From positions 310,001-374,000 of the forward strand of contig NC_018200.1 of assembly GCF_000219625.1 (NCBI RefSeq): a stretch of 64,000 nucleotides of DNA. Direction: 5' to 3'. This document shows positions 1 to 10,667 of the stretch, one piece after another (position 1 is the stretch's first letter; each line of letters starts with the position of its first letter). This DNA comes from Zymoseptoria tritici IPO323 (Eukaryota > Ascomycota > Dothideomycetes > Mycosphaerellales > Mycosphaerellaceae). The notes under the pieces are model-generated. The model saw nothing but the letters and a program-made list of their open reading frames with translations. It did not search any database and was not told the origin of the DNA. The translations under genes were made by a program, and so were the position numbers.

Positions 1-290
1 CTTAATACGGGTACGGACACAGGTACGTAGAGACTCTAGTAGTTTATCGCCTTTAAACTTAATGCTCTACGCGCTTTCGCCGACGTTAGTAGCTTATTTA
101 TATCGTATCGAATCGCTTAGTCGTATCGAAGAGGTCGCATGTCGTCTATTATCTTATATTAAGTCGTAGCGAATAAATGGAAAGAGAACCTAAGGGGAAA
201 GGAACTGTATGCTAGAATAGTTAACGGGTACACGACGGTCCCGGTTTATGCTGTCGCTTACACTTTTGTGCCGTAACTAGTAGTTATAGA
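1..290. other. RIP-affected repeat edge, unidentified
   Basis: This stretch has the same TA-rich, CpA/TpG-poor composition as the mutated transposons further right, while CpG is kept. It is therefore probably the edge of a RIPed repeat that starts outside the window. I see no recognisable protein motif in any frame. Confidence 0.5.
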
Positions 291-328
291 TGTCTGCAAC
301 TTACCGCCCGAGCATACGTCGGTGAATC

Positions 329-345
329 TAAACGCCAAATGCTGA
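329..345 (+). repeat. Left target-site duplication of LINE copy A
   Basis: The 17-bp sequence TAAACGCCAAATGCTGA occurs here and again at 1156-1172, right after the A-rich tail. Target duplications of this length are normal for non-LTR retrotransposons. The first T could also belong to the tail. Confidence 0.8.
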
Positions 346-1155
346 CGGCCGAACAGACTGCACCTTTACGCGGTGGCCGTCGTAAGTACCTTCCTCGGAA
401 GGGAAACTAAGACAGTCTAGAAGAAACCTCCTCGAAAACCTCTCGAAATCCGCCCGAAATCCTTCTCGAAATCCGCCTCGAAATACAAGCTATAACAGAA
501 CAACGGCACGATTCGAACGAACAGCCCTCTACGTTACGAATAAGAAGAAGCAGTCTACTCTATCCTATACGCGCACCTCCTCGAAATCCGAACCAAAATT
601 GCACCTCGTGCACTTTAAAGAGCTAGAATAGTCGGTAGAATCTACAACTCTGCGATTAACCTACGTAGCTGTATGCGTTTGGAAGCGGCATGCAGTTCTA
701 CAAAGGCGTATTAAGGATAAGAGGGGGCAGCGAGTTAGATAGCTGCTTTTACAGTGCTTTTGCACGGCATTTTGCACTGCTTTTGCACGGCATTTTGCAC
801 TACTTTTGTACGGCATTTTGCACTGCTTTTGCACTGCGTTTCGAATTTGTAGCGTGCGTACGAAGCGGAAGGATCCGCTAAAAATTCTGCAAAAAGCTTA
901 GCGCGAAAATTCTGCAGCCCTAGCTACAGACAACGACACTCGTTTGATTTCCTTTGTCTTACGCTGTTTTAAAGTCCTTCGGCAGATTCTGCTTACAGGT
1001 CCTGCCTTAGGCACGGGGTTTCCCCTAAGGTTAAAGAATACCGAAAGAATTTGATTGTAAATAGATCTACTACCTTGCTTGCAAGGCCGTCCTATATAGT
1101 CGTAGACTCCGAAAGGACGTAAATAGAACAAACAAAACAAACAACAAACAAACAA
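346..1155 (+). mobile_element. 5'-truncated LINE (non-LTR retrotransposon), copy A
   Basis: The element is bounded by a 17-bp direct repeat and ends in an A-rich tail made of repeated CAAA-like units (about 1125-1155). Its last ~200 bp (from about 955) match the reverse complement of 63062-63230: both have TTAAAGTCCTTCG, AGGCACGGG, CCCTAAGGTTAA, GGACGTAAAT and the same tail. It is thus the same family as the LINE at the right edge of the window, in opposite orientation. Only about 810 bp remain and no reverse transcriptase is present, so it is a dead 5'-truncated copy. The part before ~950 does not obviously match the other copy. Confidence 0.75.
755..835 (+). repeat. 23-bp tandem repeat inside LINE copy A
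   Basis: About 3.5 copies of a 23-bp unit (TGCTTTTGCACGGCATTTTG plus CAC) lie at 755-777, 778-800, 801-823 and a partial copy after 824. Unit three has C-to-T type changes (TACTTTTGTACGG). Confidence 0.85.
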
Positions 1156-1172
1156 TAAACGCCAAATGCTGA
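1156..1172 (+). repeat. Right target-site duplication of LINE copy A
   Basis: This is a perfect copy of 329-345, directly after the A-rich tail. Confidence 0.8.
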
Positions 1173-1340
1173 ATGTTGAAAGCTACTCGAGCCGCGATCT
1201 CTATGGAGGTGGGAGGTAGCTAGGATGCCTGCAACTTACCGCCTGAGCATACGTCGATAGGATCTGAACGATAAGTGCTAAATGTTAATAGCTGAAAGCT
1301 GCTCGAGTCGCGGTCTCTAAGGAGGTGGGAAGTAGCAAGT

Positions 1341-2398
1341 CGTTAGAAGGATGCAAACTGTCGTATGAGGTATCGTACTTGTACAATATAAAACAGGTGG
1401 CTTTCGGTCCCAGGCGATAGCCAGGAAGGATCTGGTTGTCGCCGACAAGCCTTCCACAAGATCAGTCCGCAGGCCGAGCATCTGTTATTATTCGCATAAC
1501 TCTACGCTTCCTCTTCTGTCCTATATATCAGCTCCAATCCCGCTGACTTCACGTCCGAGTCCAGTACATAATGTGGCTACGCACCTTTGAAGAGGCCTGT
1601 ACCTCAGCAGATTTTGCGTCGAACCCGGTGTTGATCGGCGCCGCGCGGAGGTTAGCGCAAGCCATAATCGACTCCCGTCGAGGTTGGCTCCGGGATTAGT
1701 AGTTGCTCGCCTCGAACCCTCCAAAGCCGGGAGCGTTGTCGTTTCGTACTACCGGAAAGTCCTGACACGATCACGATCCACAGTCTGACGAGACTGGCCG
1801 CCTCGCGCACTGCGGCTTACTCTTAAGTTTCAGCACTCGTTCGTTTCCGAAGGGATTGCGCCAAGTCGATCTTTGCGAGTTTGCGGGTTTGCCGGATAGA
1901 TCGTCCATGTCGCGGGATTCTTGTTGGAGGTCCCGAACACACTTGTATACATCAACGCACGCGGCAGTAATCTGGAGCTGACCCTGGCTGTGCCGAAGAG
2001 GAGTAGGAGTCCTCCGATTACCTTCCCATGTAAATTCGCCAATCGTGCTTAGCCAGCTCCGCGAAAAGCTGCAATCCAATCTTCAGCACTGGCTCGTTCA
2101 CAGATCTGGGCTGCGGCTAGTAGTACAACAGTAGGTAGAGAATGAATGAGACTGGGGAGGAAGGGACGGAGAAAGAGTATGTACGTACGGCGGGAAGAGA
2201 GAAAGCCTCCAGCGAGATGATTGTTTCATTTCATCTGCCTCCAAACACAAATCTTCCTTCACGCCTCAGCTGCCGCGGTGCCTCCGACCTCAATCCTCGT
2301 CCTCCCACTCCCGTTCACTGTCACGCTCGGAACCAGCTTACCAGAGACGACCGGCTGTTGTCGCTTTTGTGTGACCGCTGAGGCAGCGATGCATTTGG
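1341..2398. other. Single-copy DNA without a supportable gene
   Basis: Base composition returns to non-RIPed DNA around 1400. There are open frames of 67-102 codons on the minus strand between 1521 and 2079, but codon use and predicted peptides give no consistent gene, and I recognise no domain. Confidence 0.4.
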
Positions 2399-2800
2399 TC
2401 ACTCTTCGAAAGTACCTTCGCCTCTCATCCTTCGCATTACTCGTCCATACCAACGATCGAAGAAAGGTGACTGCCAGTCGAAGAGGACACAAGTCCTTTT
2501 AGTGTGCGAGCGTGTTTGTTGGTGTACCTTGGTGTACCTTGCGAGCCATGCTTTCTGCGTGATATCCTGTTTCTCCGTGTCCAGCTTCTGCTCCTTCAGT
2601 TCCAGCTTTTGCATCTTTGCAGAAGTTCGCGGCGGATGTCAGACACTCCGAGACTTTCGGGGAAGGGAGGATCACGTCCATCCGCGCGCAAAATCTGCCG
2701 CTCCTCCAATTGCAGATGCTGTGTCTTGACTTCCAGCCTGTCCACCTTGCGATCCCGAAGCTTTCAATCGATTTCGTATGATCTTGCTGTCCTGTCCTCC
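2399..2800 (-). pseudogene. Possible coiled-coil gene relic
   Basis: Read on the minus strand, two adjacent segments in different frames look coding. The upstream one (about 2790-2600) contains RKVDRLEVKTQHLQLEERQ. The downstream one (2614-2399) starts MQKLELKEQKLDTEKQ. Both are rich in Leu, Lys, Glu and Gln with heptad-like spacing, as in coiled coils. A frame change with no obvious intron joins them, so I read this as a decayed gene. The plus strand of the same stretch also has a hydrophobic 138-codon frame, which I take as a shadow. No family is recognised. Confidence 0.3.
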
Positions 2801-3190
2801 TTGGGTGGATGTCCTCTCTGGGGTCGTGCTCCGTCGCTTGGATCGTCCATCTTGTTGTTGGTTGCGGTCTTGCGCTTGTTGGTGTGTCGGTACATCTCGG
2901 CTGGATCAGGTACGATCTAACTTACCTCTGTCGACGGCTTGACTACAAGACAGTTGAGCAATGGGTGGTAGCTGGTGGCAGTTGGTAATGGTGGTCTTAA
3001 AGGTAGTATCGCGAAGGTTTGCTACTCATACGTGTCCGGATGGTGAGGTTCTGGGCGTGTTCTGAGGCGGTTCAAGCTTCGGCGACTTCAGCTGAGAGCA
3101 ACACCCGACCGGCTTGCGGCGTGAGGGACTCCGGTCGCAACCTTAATCTCTGCCGGAGGCTTTTCTTTTGCAGCGGTTCCGTTTCCACTC

Positions 3191-3244
3191 TATTCTCCAT
3201 TCTCCATTCTCCATTCTCCATTCTCCATTCTCCATTCTCTATTC
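3191..3244 (+). repeat. 7-bp microsatellite (CTCCATT)n
   Basis: About six uninterrupted copies of CTCCATT, with slightly degenerate ends. Confidence 0.9.
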
Positions 3245-3872
3245 ACCTCCCCGCCCACCTCACCTCACCTGCCTATTCACCCTCACCTCCCTACTTACCC
3301 TTACCCACCCACAAACTAACGCCGCGACTCCAATCAGCACCTCCGATCCTACATCCTCTCGAGCACCACCCTCTACCAAGCCCTCGCCGTGCCTCCGCCT
3401 CCCTCCACCTCGACGTCGCCAAAGGCGGAGAGAATGACGCTCTTAGCTCGACCCATCATCTGGATCGAACTTCTCACTGGCGGGCAGAATGTGAGCGTTT
3501 GAAGGCTGCTGCGAAGCAGAACGATCCTGTCAACCTATGTCTTGGGATTGACGCTATCACTGCCAGACTGGCGGCAGCGAAGTCGGTGGCTCCGTCAAAA
3601 AGGTGGGCGAGTGGAGGCTGCTGCTGCGACACACTCAATGTCAGACTGGAGGCAGAGGATGACAGCGGCTCAAGGCTGCTGCGAAGCAAGGCGGAAGGAT
3701 GACACTCTCCGGACTGAATCTTGTCAATGCTATCTCAACGGACGGTCCATCCACATCAAGCAATCAAACCTGCTTTTCTCTCGTCCACCCGTCCGCATCG
3801 AACGTTCCTCGTCAACATGTCATCCCGCGTCTCTCCACAGCAACACCCAAAACTCATCCCTCAAGTGTATTC

Positions 3873-4307
3873 TCAGCGGCACGTCAAGTCCAGCAGAACC
3901 CACCCTACAATCACCACGACCGCCACAGCCGACAAGCTAAGCGCACGTGCAGCCAGCGTACCCGCCTCTCTCGCCGTCTCTCCCGCCTCTGCCGCCGTCT
4001 GGTGCGCCTCTTCCGCTGCCCCTCTCGCCTCTTCCGCCGCCTTGTGCGCATCCTCCATGGACTGAGCGGCTTCCTTCACCACCTTGTCCGCCTCCTTCAT
4101 CATCTTGTCCGCCTCCTTCACCACTTTGTCCGCCTCCTTCACCACCTTGATCGAATCCTGCACCACAACGGCCGCCAGATCGCAGGCTTGCAAGGTTCCG
4201 GCGCGCGCTCGAGAGCAGGTTGCCATCTTTTCGTGTGTGGGTATTTCGAATGGACTTGAAGGGTGGGCTGCGGAGATTGTTCCTGGGAAAAGTTGAAGAC
4301 GTGTCAA
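3873..4307 (-). CDS. Heptad-repeat coiled-coil protein with C-terminal membrane anchor (hypothetical)
   Basis: The open frame is 144 codons. The ATG at 4226 (residue 28, context AAAAGATGGCA) is the more likely start and gives 117 aa. After a short N-terminus come about four copies of a seven-residue unit like KVVKEAD, then further Ala/Glu-rich heptads such as KAAEEAR. This is a long amphipathic helix like those of LEA-type or coiled-coil proteins. The C-terminus has a hydrophobic run (LSAVAVVVIVGWVLLDL) followed only by Thr-Cys-Arg, which suggests a tail-anchored membrane protein. The heptads correspond to a 21-bp DNA repeat at about 4074-4147. Function is unknown. It is the most convincing single-exon gene of the first 8 kb, though the complementary strand is also partly open. 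Confidence 0.5.
   Translation of the reverse strand: MTRLQLFPGTISAAHPSSPFEIPTHEKMATCSRARAGTLQACDLAAVVVQDSIKVVKEADKVVKEADKMMKEADKVVKEAAQSMEDAHKAAEEARGAAEEAHQTAAEAGETAREAGTLAARALSLSAVAVVVIVGWVLLDLTCR
4074..4147 (+). repeat. 21-bp repeat encoding the KVVKEAD heptads
   Basis: About 3.5 copies of a 21-bp unit (CTTGTCCGCCTCCTTCACCA plus C) lie in tandem. The period is a multiple of three, so on the minus strand it codes seven-residue units. Confidence 0.8.
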
Positions 4308-4773
4308 TGCTGAACACGATTCTGGGGAGGGAGCGGTGAGGGTGTACTTGCCACCGAACTCTGTAGGAGACGGGATGTCCGGTGCGTTGTTGTTCCTTCT
4401 GCTGATGATGGTAGGAGAGACGCTGTTGTTTGTAGGAGTTTAAAGAAGGGAACTGCAAGGAAAGATGAGTGTTGGGACACCACTCCACCCAACTTCACGG
4501 CACCCTGCATATCGCGCCCAGGCGACCGCCCTGGCACGGAGCGAAGTTGACAGTGCCCGCGTGCTCAATGCCGACAATGTTATACTCCCGTTCTGTTGCA
4601 TTCCCAGCGTCTTTCGGTAGGTACTTGACATGTGCTCGATAGATGCTGCTTCTAGTTCTTTTAACCCTCGTCCTCCTACTCCATCGCCGGGCTGTTTCCG
4701 GACCTCGCCAAGCTCTGTGCGACAGGCGAAGGAGGAAGCAGTGCGAGACTTGTGAGGAACTTCCGAGTTCAGA

Positions 4774-5304
4774 TTGATGGACTTTCTTGATCAGAGTGGT
4801 ATTCCTAAGGTGTTCATCGCGGGTGGGGACCATTCCGACGGTCAACCGAAGAGAAGAGCTGCGATTCTGCTGGACCGGCCTTCGAGCGGTGACGGGAGGT
4901 ATGTTGTGAAAGGCTGCCAAGGTCCATGTCCGGGAAAGAGAAGGGTTTCGGTGAAGGTGCGAGTTGCTGGACGTTTGATGGAATACGAGGACGTCGGGTG
5001 TTCTCTGAACTTCTGCCGTCCGGTCCGGGCTCTCTACGTCATCTCCATATTGCTCCTCTCATGTCGACGGGCGAAAACCTCCCCTCAACCTCACCGCCGC
5101 GTGCGCGCGAGTCCGACGAAGAAGACGCCCGCAGCCGAAGCTCTCCCCGGACCAGGCACGATGTCGCGAATCGAGGAGAAGCCTGGCCTGAATGCTTCGA
5201 CCCGTCCGCGCCCACGATCCGACAGAGCACAGCGCCGTGCCGACACCACGCACAACCTCGAGCAAGTACGCATCGGCGGAGTGTTTGATGAAGAAGGAGA
5301 ATGA
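4774..5304 (+). CDS. Hypothetical protein, 176 codons, uncertain
   Basis: This is one of the longer uninterrupted frames of the left island. The C-terminal half is basic, proline-rich and low complexity (ASPTKKTPAAEALPGPG) and ends in an acidic tail (GGVFDEEGE). The N-terminal part has no recognised motif. Another plus-strand frame (4926-5288) is open across the same DNA and also reads plausibly, so a frameshift or spliced structure is possible. Confidence 0.3.
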   Translation: MMDFLDQSGIPKVFIAGGDHSDGQPKRRAAILLDRPSSGDGRYVVKGCQGPCPGKRRVSVKVRVAGRLMEYEDVGCSLNFCRPVRALYVISILLLSCRRAKTSPQPHRRVRASPTKKTPAAEALPGPGTMSRIEEKPGLNASTRPRPRSDRAQRRADTTHNLEQVRIGGVFDEEGE

Positions 5305-6433
5305 GATTGAGCAGTCAGGGCGCACAACCTCGGCGCGGAGACGCCTCCGATCTGCACAAGTCTAGCCGGAGGCGATGTACACAAGCCCTTGAAAGACATT
5401 CGGACGATGGACAGGCGGTGTGCACTGTCCACTGCCATATGGTCATTCTTTCACTGCTTCGAAAACATCATCAGGTACGCGCATCTAATGCTGTGAACCT
5501 CGACGAACATCGGTTGGCGAAGTGACACATGAGACAACCAGATGGCTGCCTTGCCGAGGAGCGTGAGGCTGCCGAAGATGACCACGGCTCCTCTTCCGAG
5601 AACGGTACGAGATTCCATTGTTCGATGCAGCCCCTCAATATAACACTGACGGTTCAGCACAGGCAATGCCACGCACCATTTACGCCACTCTCGGGCTCAA
5701 CGGCTCCGATATCGCTCGATAGAAAGACAAGCGGACAGGTGCACACACCTCCTCGTACTCCAGCATCGGTTGCTCAACCTCATCCTGCTCTTCACGTCCG
5801 ACCTTTGCATCTCGATTCCGAACATGGCCTGTCATGGCCGGATGATGTTCCGTCCTGTACAGAGCCAAGAAGGTCTCAACGTCAGCCAGAACTACTCCGG
5901 TGACCCCATCATCTCTGCCTTCCCGGAACCAGAGCCATGAAGTTCTCAACATCAGCTAGGATTACTTGAACGATTCGATTGTTCATACCTCTCCGGAACC
6001 ACCTTCGAACGGGACTCTTTACAACACCATCTTGCCACTCGACCAGAAGGGGCCCAGAAACAGTAAGACAAGCGCGCCAAAGACGGTCATGAGCATGGTT
6101 TGCACGGCGTCATATCCGCACGAGCCAATTTCGAGCATCCCAATTCGGCATCTGCAAGATCCTCCGTCATACCTGGTTCCGGCTGAGCTCGCGACGAGAC
6201 GGTCCTGCCGCGTGCATTTTCTCCTCCATAGCGCTCCGACGAAGAGTTTCTGGGCACCCGCATATCCAAACCTCCGCCTGCCCGCAGAGCTACGGCTTAT
6301 TTGCGGAAAGTCACGTCACTAAGCTATACTTCGAGCGAGCTACATCTGGACCGAATGTCGCGAGTCCAAAGGCGATACAGCGGGAGCTGCTCTACAGTAC
6401 CGACATGCGCGCACTTGCGAGCCTCAAGACATG
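5305..6433. other. No supportable gene
   Basis: Several open frames of 60-124 codons overlap on both strands here. None has a recognisable domain, a good start context or consistent coding character. Confidence 0.35.
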
Positions 6434-6877
6434 CCCTGAGATACCGTCGGGTCTCAATCTTACGTACCGCAGGTCTGGAGCGGACCAGACCAACGTTCAT
6501 TCACCGCCTCCAACTCCCTCACCGGCCCGCTCATCTCCGCTTCCCGAATCACCGCGCACCTTCCTGTGCTCGGCCGTTCCAGCTCGGGCCGGCTCAGATT
6601 TCCCGACATGACGGGCGAAGCATGGCGCAGGAACACGTTCGCATCAATCTTCCGGACGTTTCCGGATGCCTGCTTCCCAAATCAGCTCAAATCAGCTGGT
6701 GAAGCAGTCCGCACTTCTGTCGAAACTATTCAGTTAAACTGGTGGCATGCATTGGCAAGCCTGAGCTGGAATATAACTTTGCAACTCCATTCCTCGCCAG
6801 TTGCCAAGAGCAACGAGCTTCATTCTGCCTGTTGCCTTAGCGGCCGCGCGGACTTTGTCGGCGGGTGCAGAGGGTAG
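6434..6877 (+). pseudogene. Coding-looking fragment, unknown product
   Basis: One plus-strand frame stays open for about 147 codons, with natural-looking composition including WRRNTFASIFRTFPDACF and NWWHALASLSWN. The first Met is at 6608, so the upstream part would need an exon or a lost start. No family is recognised; treat it as a gene fragment. Confidence 0.25.
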
Positions 6878-7252
6878 TGGACCGATCGGCTGGCGTCCAT
6901 ATTGGTGGGAGTTCTGACCGCATGGGGATGGTCGTGACGATGTAATACCGGGCGGCCGCATCAGAGAAGGAAGGCTCTGACAATGGCCGGAAGCGGATGT
7001 GGCAGGGTTGTGGTGGCACATGCCAAAGCGTAATCACGGCGGAGCGCGCAATTAGATGGTTGCTGTGATGGCCGGAGGAGAATCTCAAGCGAGTAACAAT
7101 TCGTACCGGGTTGGAGGTGCTGGATGCTGGTGGAGGTCACGGAAGCATGATTTCGGCGGAGTCGTCGGACACGCCGGCTCACCCTGAGCAGAGTTGTGAG
7201 CGACCGAAGATGGACTGGAAGCGCTGGAAGTTGACTCGTCGAGGTCGCCCGC

Positions 7253-7549
7253 TTGCCGCCTCAGCCGTCTACATTCTTACTTTCCCTCGTACTCCAGAGA
7301 TCTACTTATCGACCTTCCCTTCCTTCCGCCGATCCTACACCGCAAGTAGCTCGAGGCTCTCAGCTGGTAGACATTTCAGAACGCGATGTATCGGCGAGAA
7401 TTCCCCATCCTGCCCTGTCCGCACACCTTATGCTGAGCAAATTCCCAGTCGTGTCCGAGAGCTTCAGCTACCGAGAAGGCGTCCTGGCTCCGCTGGCATC
7501 CTCAGCTCGGACCGTTAGGCCAAGGCGGCATCACCGACATCACGAATAA
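7253..7549 (+). pseudogene. Coding-looking fragment, unknown product
   Basis: The 98-codon frame has a protein-like central section (SQLVDISERDVSARIPHPAL, then FPVVSESFSYREGVLAPL) and a His/Arg-rich end. There is no recognised domain, and neighbouring segments at 7559-7750 are in another frame. Read as an exon or relic. Confidence 0.25.
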
Positions 7550-8337
7550 CATGCATGCATGCATACAAGAGGACCCAAAACGTCGACGGCCTGGACGGGC
7601 AAAGGGTTCAAATTTGCTCTCCGACTGCCATCGTCACCACAACCTCCTCCTGCCGTTCCCGATCCTAGCAACGTCCCTCCTCTTCACCCTGCTCGAACGA
7701 ATCTCTACATCACGATCCTCACATCGAATAGTCACAACGTCTGCTGCTGATTTCGACCCTGGACTCGCCCACTCACCGCCCAAATATCTTCAGCGAACGA
7801 TCTGGAGGTGTGGAAGTTGAGGCGAGACCTGCACAAATTGAAGGGTGAGGAGGATGCCGTGTATGTAAAACCGCAGCATGCTGGTATCCGCGGACTGGGT
7901 TACTCGCAAGTGGACTTTGGCCTTCTGGTGTGAGGTCAAAACGGCTTCGGATCGTCTGGCGGGCAGGGAGGGAATTATTGGAGGTCTGTGGTCGTTTAGG
8001 CGGGAGACCAATTCCATGCGATTGAAACAAGTTGAGCCGGAAAGATTTTCCTGTGATGTGGTCCTCCTGCAAGAATGTCTTTCTTTCAACATGAAAATTG
8101 ATGGAGCTGCAGAGATGTCGCACCGGCTGTGGTTTGATCCCCTCGATTGTCCTTTGCTCCAGCAGTCTCTTCCATCAGCCGCTTCCAGCATGCACTTCTT
8201 GCATTCACTTCTAGCATCCACTCCTAGCATCTATCTCGGCACTTCTTTCAGTGTTTACTCCAAGCACCTACTCTCGCATCCAGGCCACCGTCCCCACATC
8301 AAACAACCACCATCACACACGACATCGACACCCAAAC

Positions 8338-8693
8338 ATGTCGACAACACCAGAACCCCCTCCGGCCCCCCAAAAGTCTCGCCTATCAGCTACGGAAACA
8401 CAACCTCATCGTCTCCCGGGCACCACCGACATCCGCAACGCCTCGTCGAAACAGCGAGCGGACTCTTGTTACTTCTGATGCGACATGCGTCCAAGCGACG
8501 GAGCGTCTGAAGATCGTTGCTCAGGACGGGAGATGCAGCCGAAATGTGTGTGATACCTCACTTCATTTGTGAAGTTTTGCTGATTTTGGACAGATGGAGA
8601 AACAGAAGTCGGAAAGCATGACGGGTACTTCACACTCTACTCGGCGACGCAGTATCGCGAATCAGAATCGAAGGGCCACACAGCAGGTGCGAT
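8338..8693 (+). pseudogene. Gene start with one-base frameshift and a short intron (hypothetical)
   Basis: A typical fungal leader (CT-rich, then CA-rich: CATCGACACCCAAACATG) precedes the ATG at 8338, which begins MSTTPEPPPAPQ. In the ATG frame a stop follows at 8476. Shifting one base at the CCCCCCAAAA run (about 8367-8376) opens a second frame containing YQLRKHNLIVSRAPP and ATERLKIVAQDGR. That frame runs into a credible 48-nt intron (8546-8593, GTGTGT donor, GCTGAT branch, ACAG acceptor) and continues as MEKQKSESM until a stop at about 8691. The simplest reading is a gene broken by slippage in a homopolymer, or a sequencing indel there. No domain is recognised. Confidence 0.4.
8546..8593 (+). 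other. Predicted intron
   Basis: 48 nt with GTGTGT at the 5' end, a GCTGAT-like branch site and TTGGACAG at the 3' end. The flanking codons are in the same frame. Confidence 0.4.
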
Positions 8694-8788
8694 GTGAGCG
8701 ATGTGCATGAAGAGGATAAACAAGGAATCAGTGAGAGCCTGCGAATAGTACCTAGGATCGTACTACAACAGCCATTCACCCGCTGGAA

Positions 8789-9061
8789 ATGCGCGACTTG
8801 TTCAGCTTCATCCTGCAAATTCCTGGCCGAGCGCTGCGCAGCAGTGCATTCCTCGGACTGGGCGACAGCGACGGTGGGATGAGAAAAGATGAGAAATACT
8901 TCCGAGGTGTGCAGTCCTGGCCTTTCTATCAGAACACACTGATCGTCACCCAGTCCCTCGCCGCCAACACCTCCGCACCCACCCCTCTACTTCATGCAAC
9001 GCTCCTTGTCTTCAAAAGCATCGCCCAACACAGGATGCTTTTGGAAGACGTGTATGGCTAA
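8789..9061 (+). CDS. Hypothetical 90-aa protein
   Basis: The frame starts MRDLFSFILQIPGRALRSS and ends MLLEDVYG. It has mixed, protein-like composition and no obvious signal or membrane helix beyond the mildly hydrophobic N-terminus. No family is recognised. It may be an exon of a larger gene; the next DNA shows no clear acceptor. Confidence 0.3.
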   Translation: MRDLFSFILQIPGRALRSSAFLGLGDSDGGMRKDEKYFRGVQSWPFYQNTLIVTQSLAANTSAPTPLLHATLLVFKSIAQHRMLLEDVYG

Positions 9062-10335
9062 GAAGTTATCCAGGGAGAAGAGTGGACAGGAGGGCAACGA
9101 ATAAGGAGGAGAACACGACGAGCAGGCCCTGACCGAGCCGGAGGAAACGGAGAACGATAACAAGACGTATGCTTTGTTGGAGAATGGTACGCCATGTCCA
9201 TCTTCGCGCAGACGCCGGCCGAGTCAGCTCTCTTCAAGGTCAATGCTCCTCAAACCAACGTTCCCTCGAGATCTCTACGTGCGTCTTGACCGCTGCTGCT
9301 GGTGTTGTGCTCAGGCTCCAATCATCGCTGTGCCGGTGAGCCCGCCAAAGACTCTCGCACCGTGAAGGTCAAGGCCTCGCCGAACCTTCAAAATGGGAAA
9401 GCATCGGTATGATTTTCGATAACATGTCATGGACCAGACACAGGCGGCCACTTCAGACCGATCGTGCTTGCGGCCACGCGCTCCCTCGACAGGGGTCATT
9501 GGACCCACAAATCATACGAGTTCCCACACCGACCCGGATTCTCCCACGGTCATAGTCTGACTACCAATCTCGCCGCCGGTAGATGGATCGGGAACGCAGA
9601 AGGCGGACGTGGTTGAGCAAGAGGGCGACGACGCTTGTGGTACATTTGTGCTGCAATCTGGCGAATGACTCGGAGATGGAGGAGATGGAGGATTTACTGC
9701 AGGACTAGAGCGGAGCATAGTGATGCAGGGCCGGAGCCTGCGAGAGGAGGGTAAGGGAGAAGAGATAGCGTCTGCGTGGTTGTTCGAATCGAAAGGAGAG
9801 TGTGAAGTCGCTGTATTGTGGAGGGCGTTGATAAGTCAGTGATGACACAGTCGAATGGAGGATGTTGTGCTCGAGTCATCTGATGGTCAGCCGGGAGGAA
9901 TGGTGGTGGGTCGGACGGTCATATTTCGAGATAACGGATCGGACCCTCGGACATGTTTTGCCTCAGCGCTGAGCTGTGCCCGCAGCCAACCCCACGAGAG
10001 TCCGAACCTGCAACCCAAAACCGCCTTTCTACCGCCGGATACAAGCTCCTCAACGCCGCTTCTCTGATCTGAACGTCTTCCAGTACCGGTGGACGCTATT
10101 TGTCTGGCTATGACATTCCCCCACGCCAGCGATCGGCCGCAGCAGTTGCCAAACTACCGTGTCGCGAACTCAAGAGCCCCAAGGACACTGGCCCGCCTGT
10201 CAAAACGTCTAGAACAGTACCACTCCGCTTCAATCTGTGCCTCGTATAGTTCTCCAACGATCATGCAAGATTGACCGAATAATCAACTAAAAAGGACGAG
10301 CAGCCTACGCGCCAACGGTCGACCCAAAGGCGGAG
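9062..10335. other. No supportable gene
   Basis: Only short overlapping open frames on both strands. A 41-codon frame near 9582-9707 (starting MDRERRRR) looks protein-like but is too short to call. Confidence 0.35.
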
Positions 10336-10503
10336 ATGGAGCCAGAACCTCAAAAGATTAATAGCGATGCAAAAGAGAAGACCAATGTCCAAGGCGGGAC
10401 CGCGCTGCATAACAATAAAGCGTTAAAGCAGCGCGCCGGCAATCCAATACCGGTCGAAGAATTGTTACGACGTCTCAAGGATCTCTCTAAGCCTTCAGGT
10501 TCC
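10336..10503 (+). pseudogene. N-terminal gene fragment, unknown
   Basis: The ATG at 10336 begins MEPEPQKINSDAKEK, and a helical-looking piece (PVEELLRRLKDLSK) follows near 10455-10500. After that the frame loses protein-like character although it stays open to 10716. Probably a relic that changes frame near 10500. Confidence 0.25.
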
Positions 10504-10667
10504 ACCGCCGTGTCGGTTATTCGTTACCCTGTCAGACGATCTCCTACGCTCCAGAGAAGAACGGGACACCAGCGCCGACCTCTCACTAACCACAGTCGCT
10601 GCGACAGCATGCTCCGCGTAAGCAGGCGGAAGGCCACAAGCCCTGCCAACGTTCGCTGCCATAATCA

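Larger units (their letters stand above)
291..1333. repeat. ~108-bp tandem duplication split by a LINE
   Basis: Unit A is 291-345 joined to 1173-1225; unit B is 1226-1333. Both share TGCAACTTACCGCC, AGCATACGTCG, AAATG-TGAAAGCT and GGTCTCTA-GGAGGTGGGA blocks with scattered substitutions. Unit A is interrupted by the LINE at 346-1155, so the duplication predates that insertion. Confidence 0.7.

Noticed and set aside
2504..2920. 138-codon hydrophobic plus-strand frame that could be a membrane protein
   Set aside because: The minus strand encodes heptad-rich coiled-coil segments here; Leu-rich readings are the usual shadow of Lys/Glu/Gln-rich coding DNA.
3019..3702. 227-codon plus-strand open frame across the CTCCATT microsatellite
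   Set aside because: A large part is low-complexity repeat translation (HSPFSILHSPFS), with no domain and no good start context.
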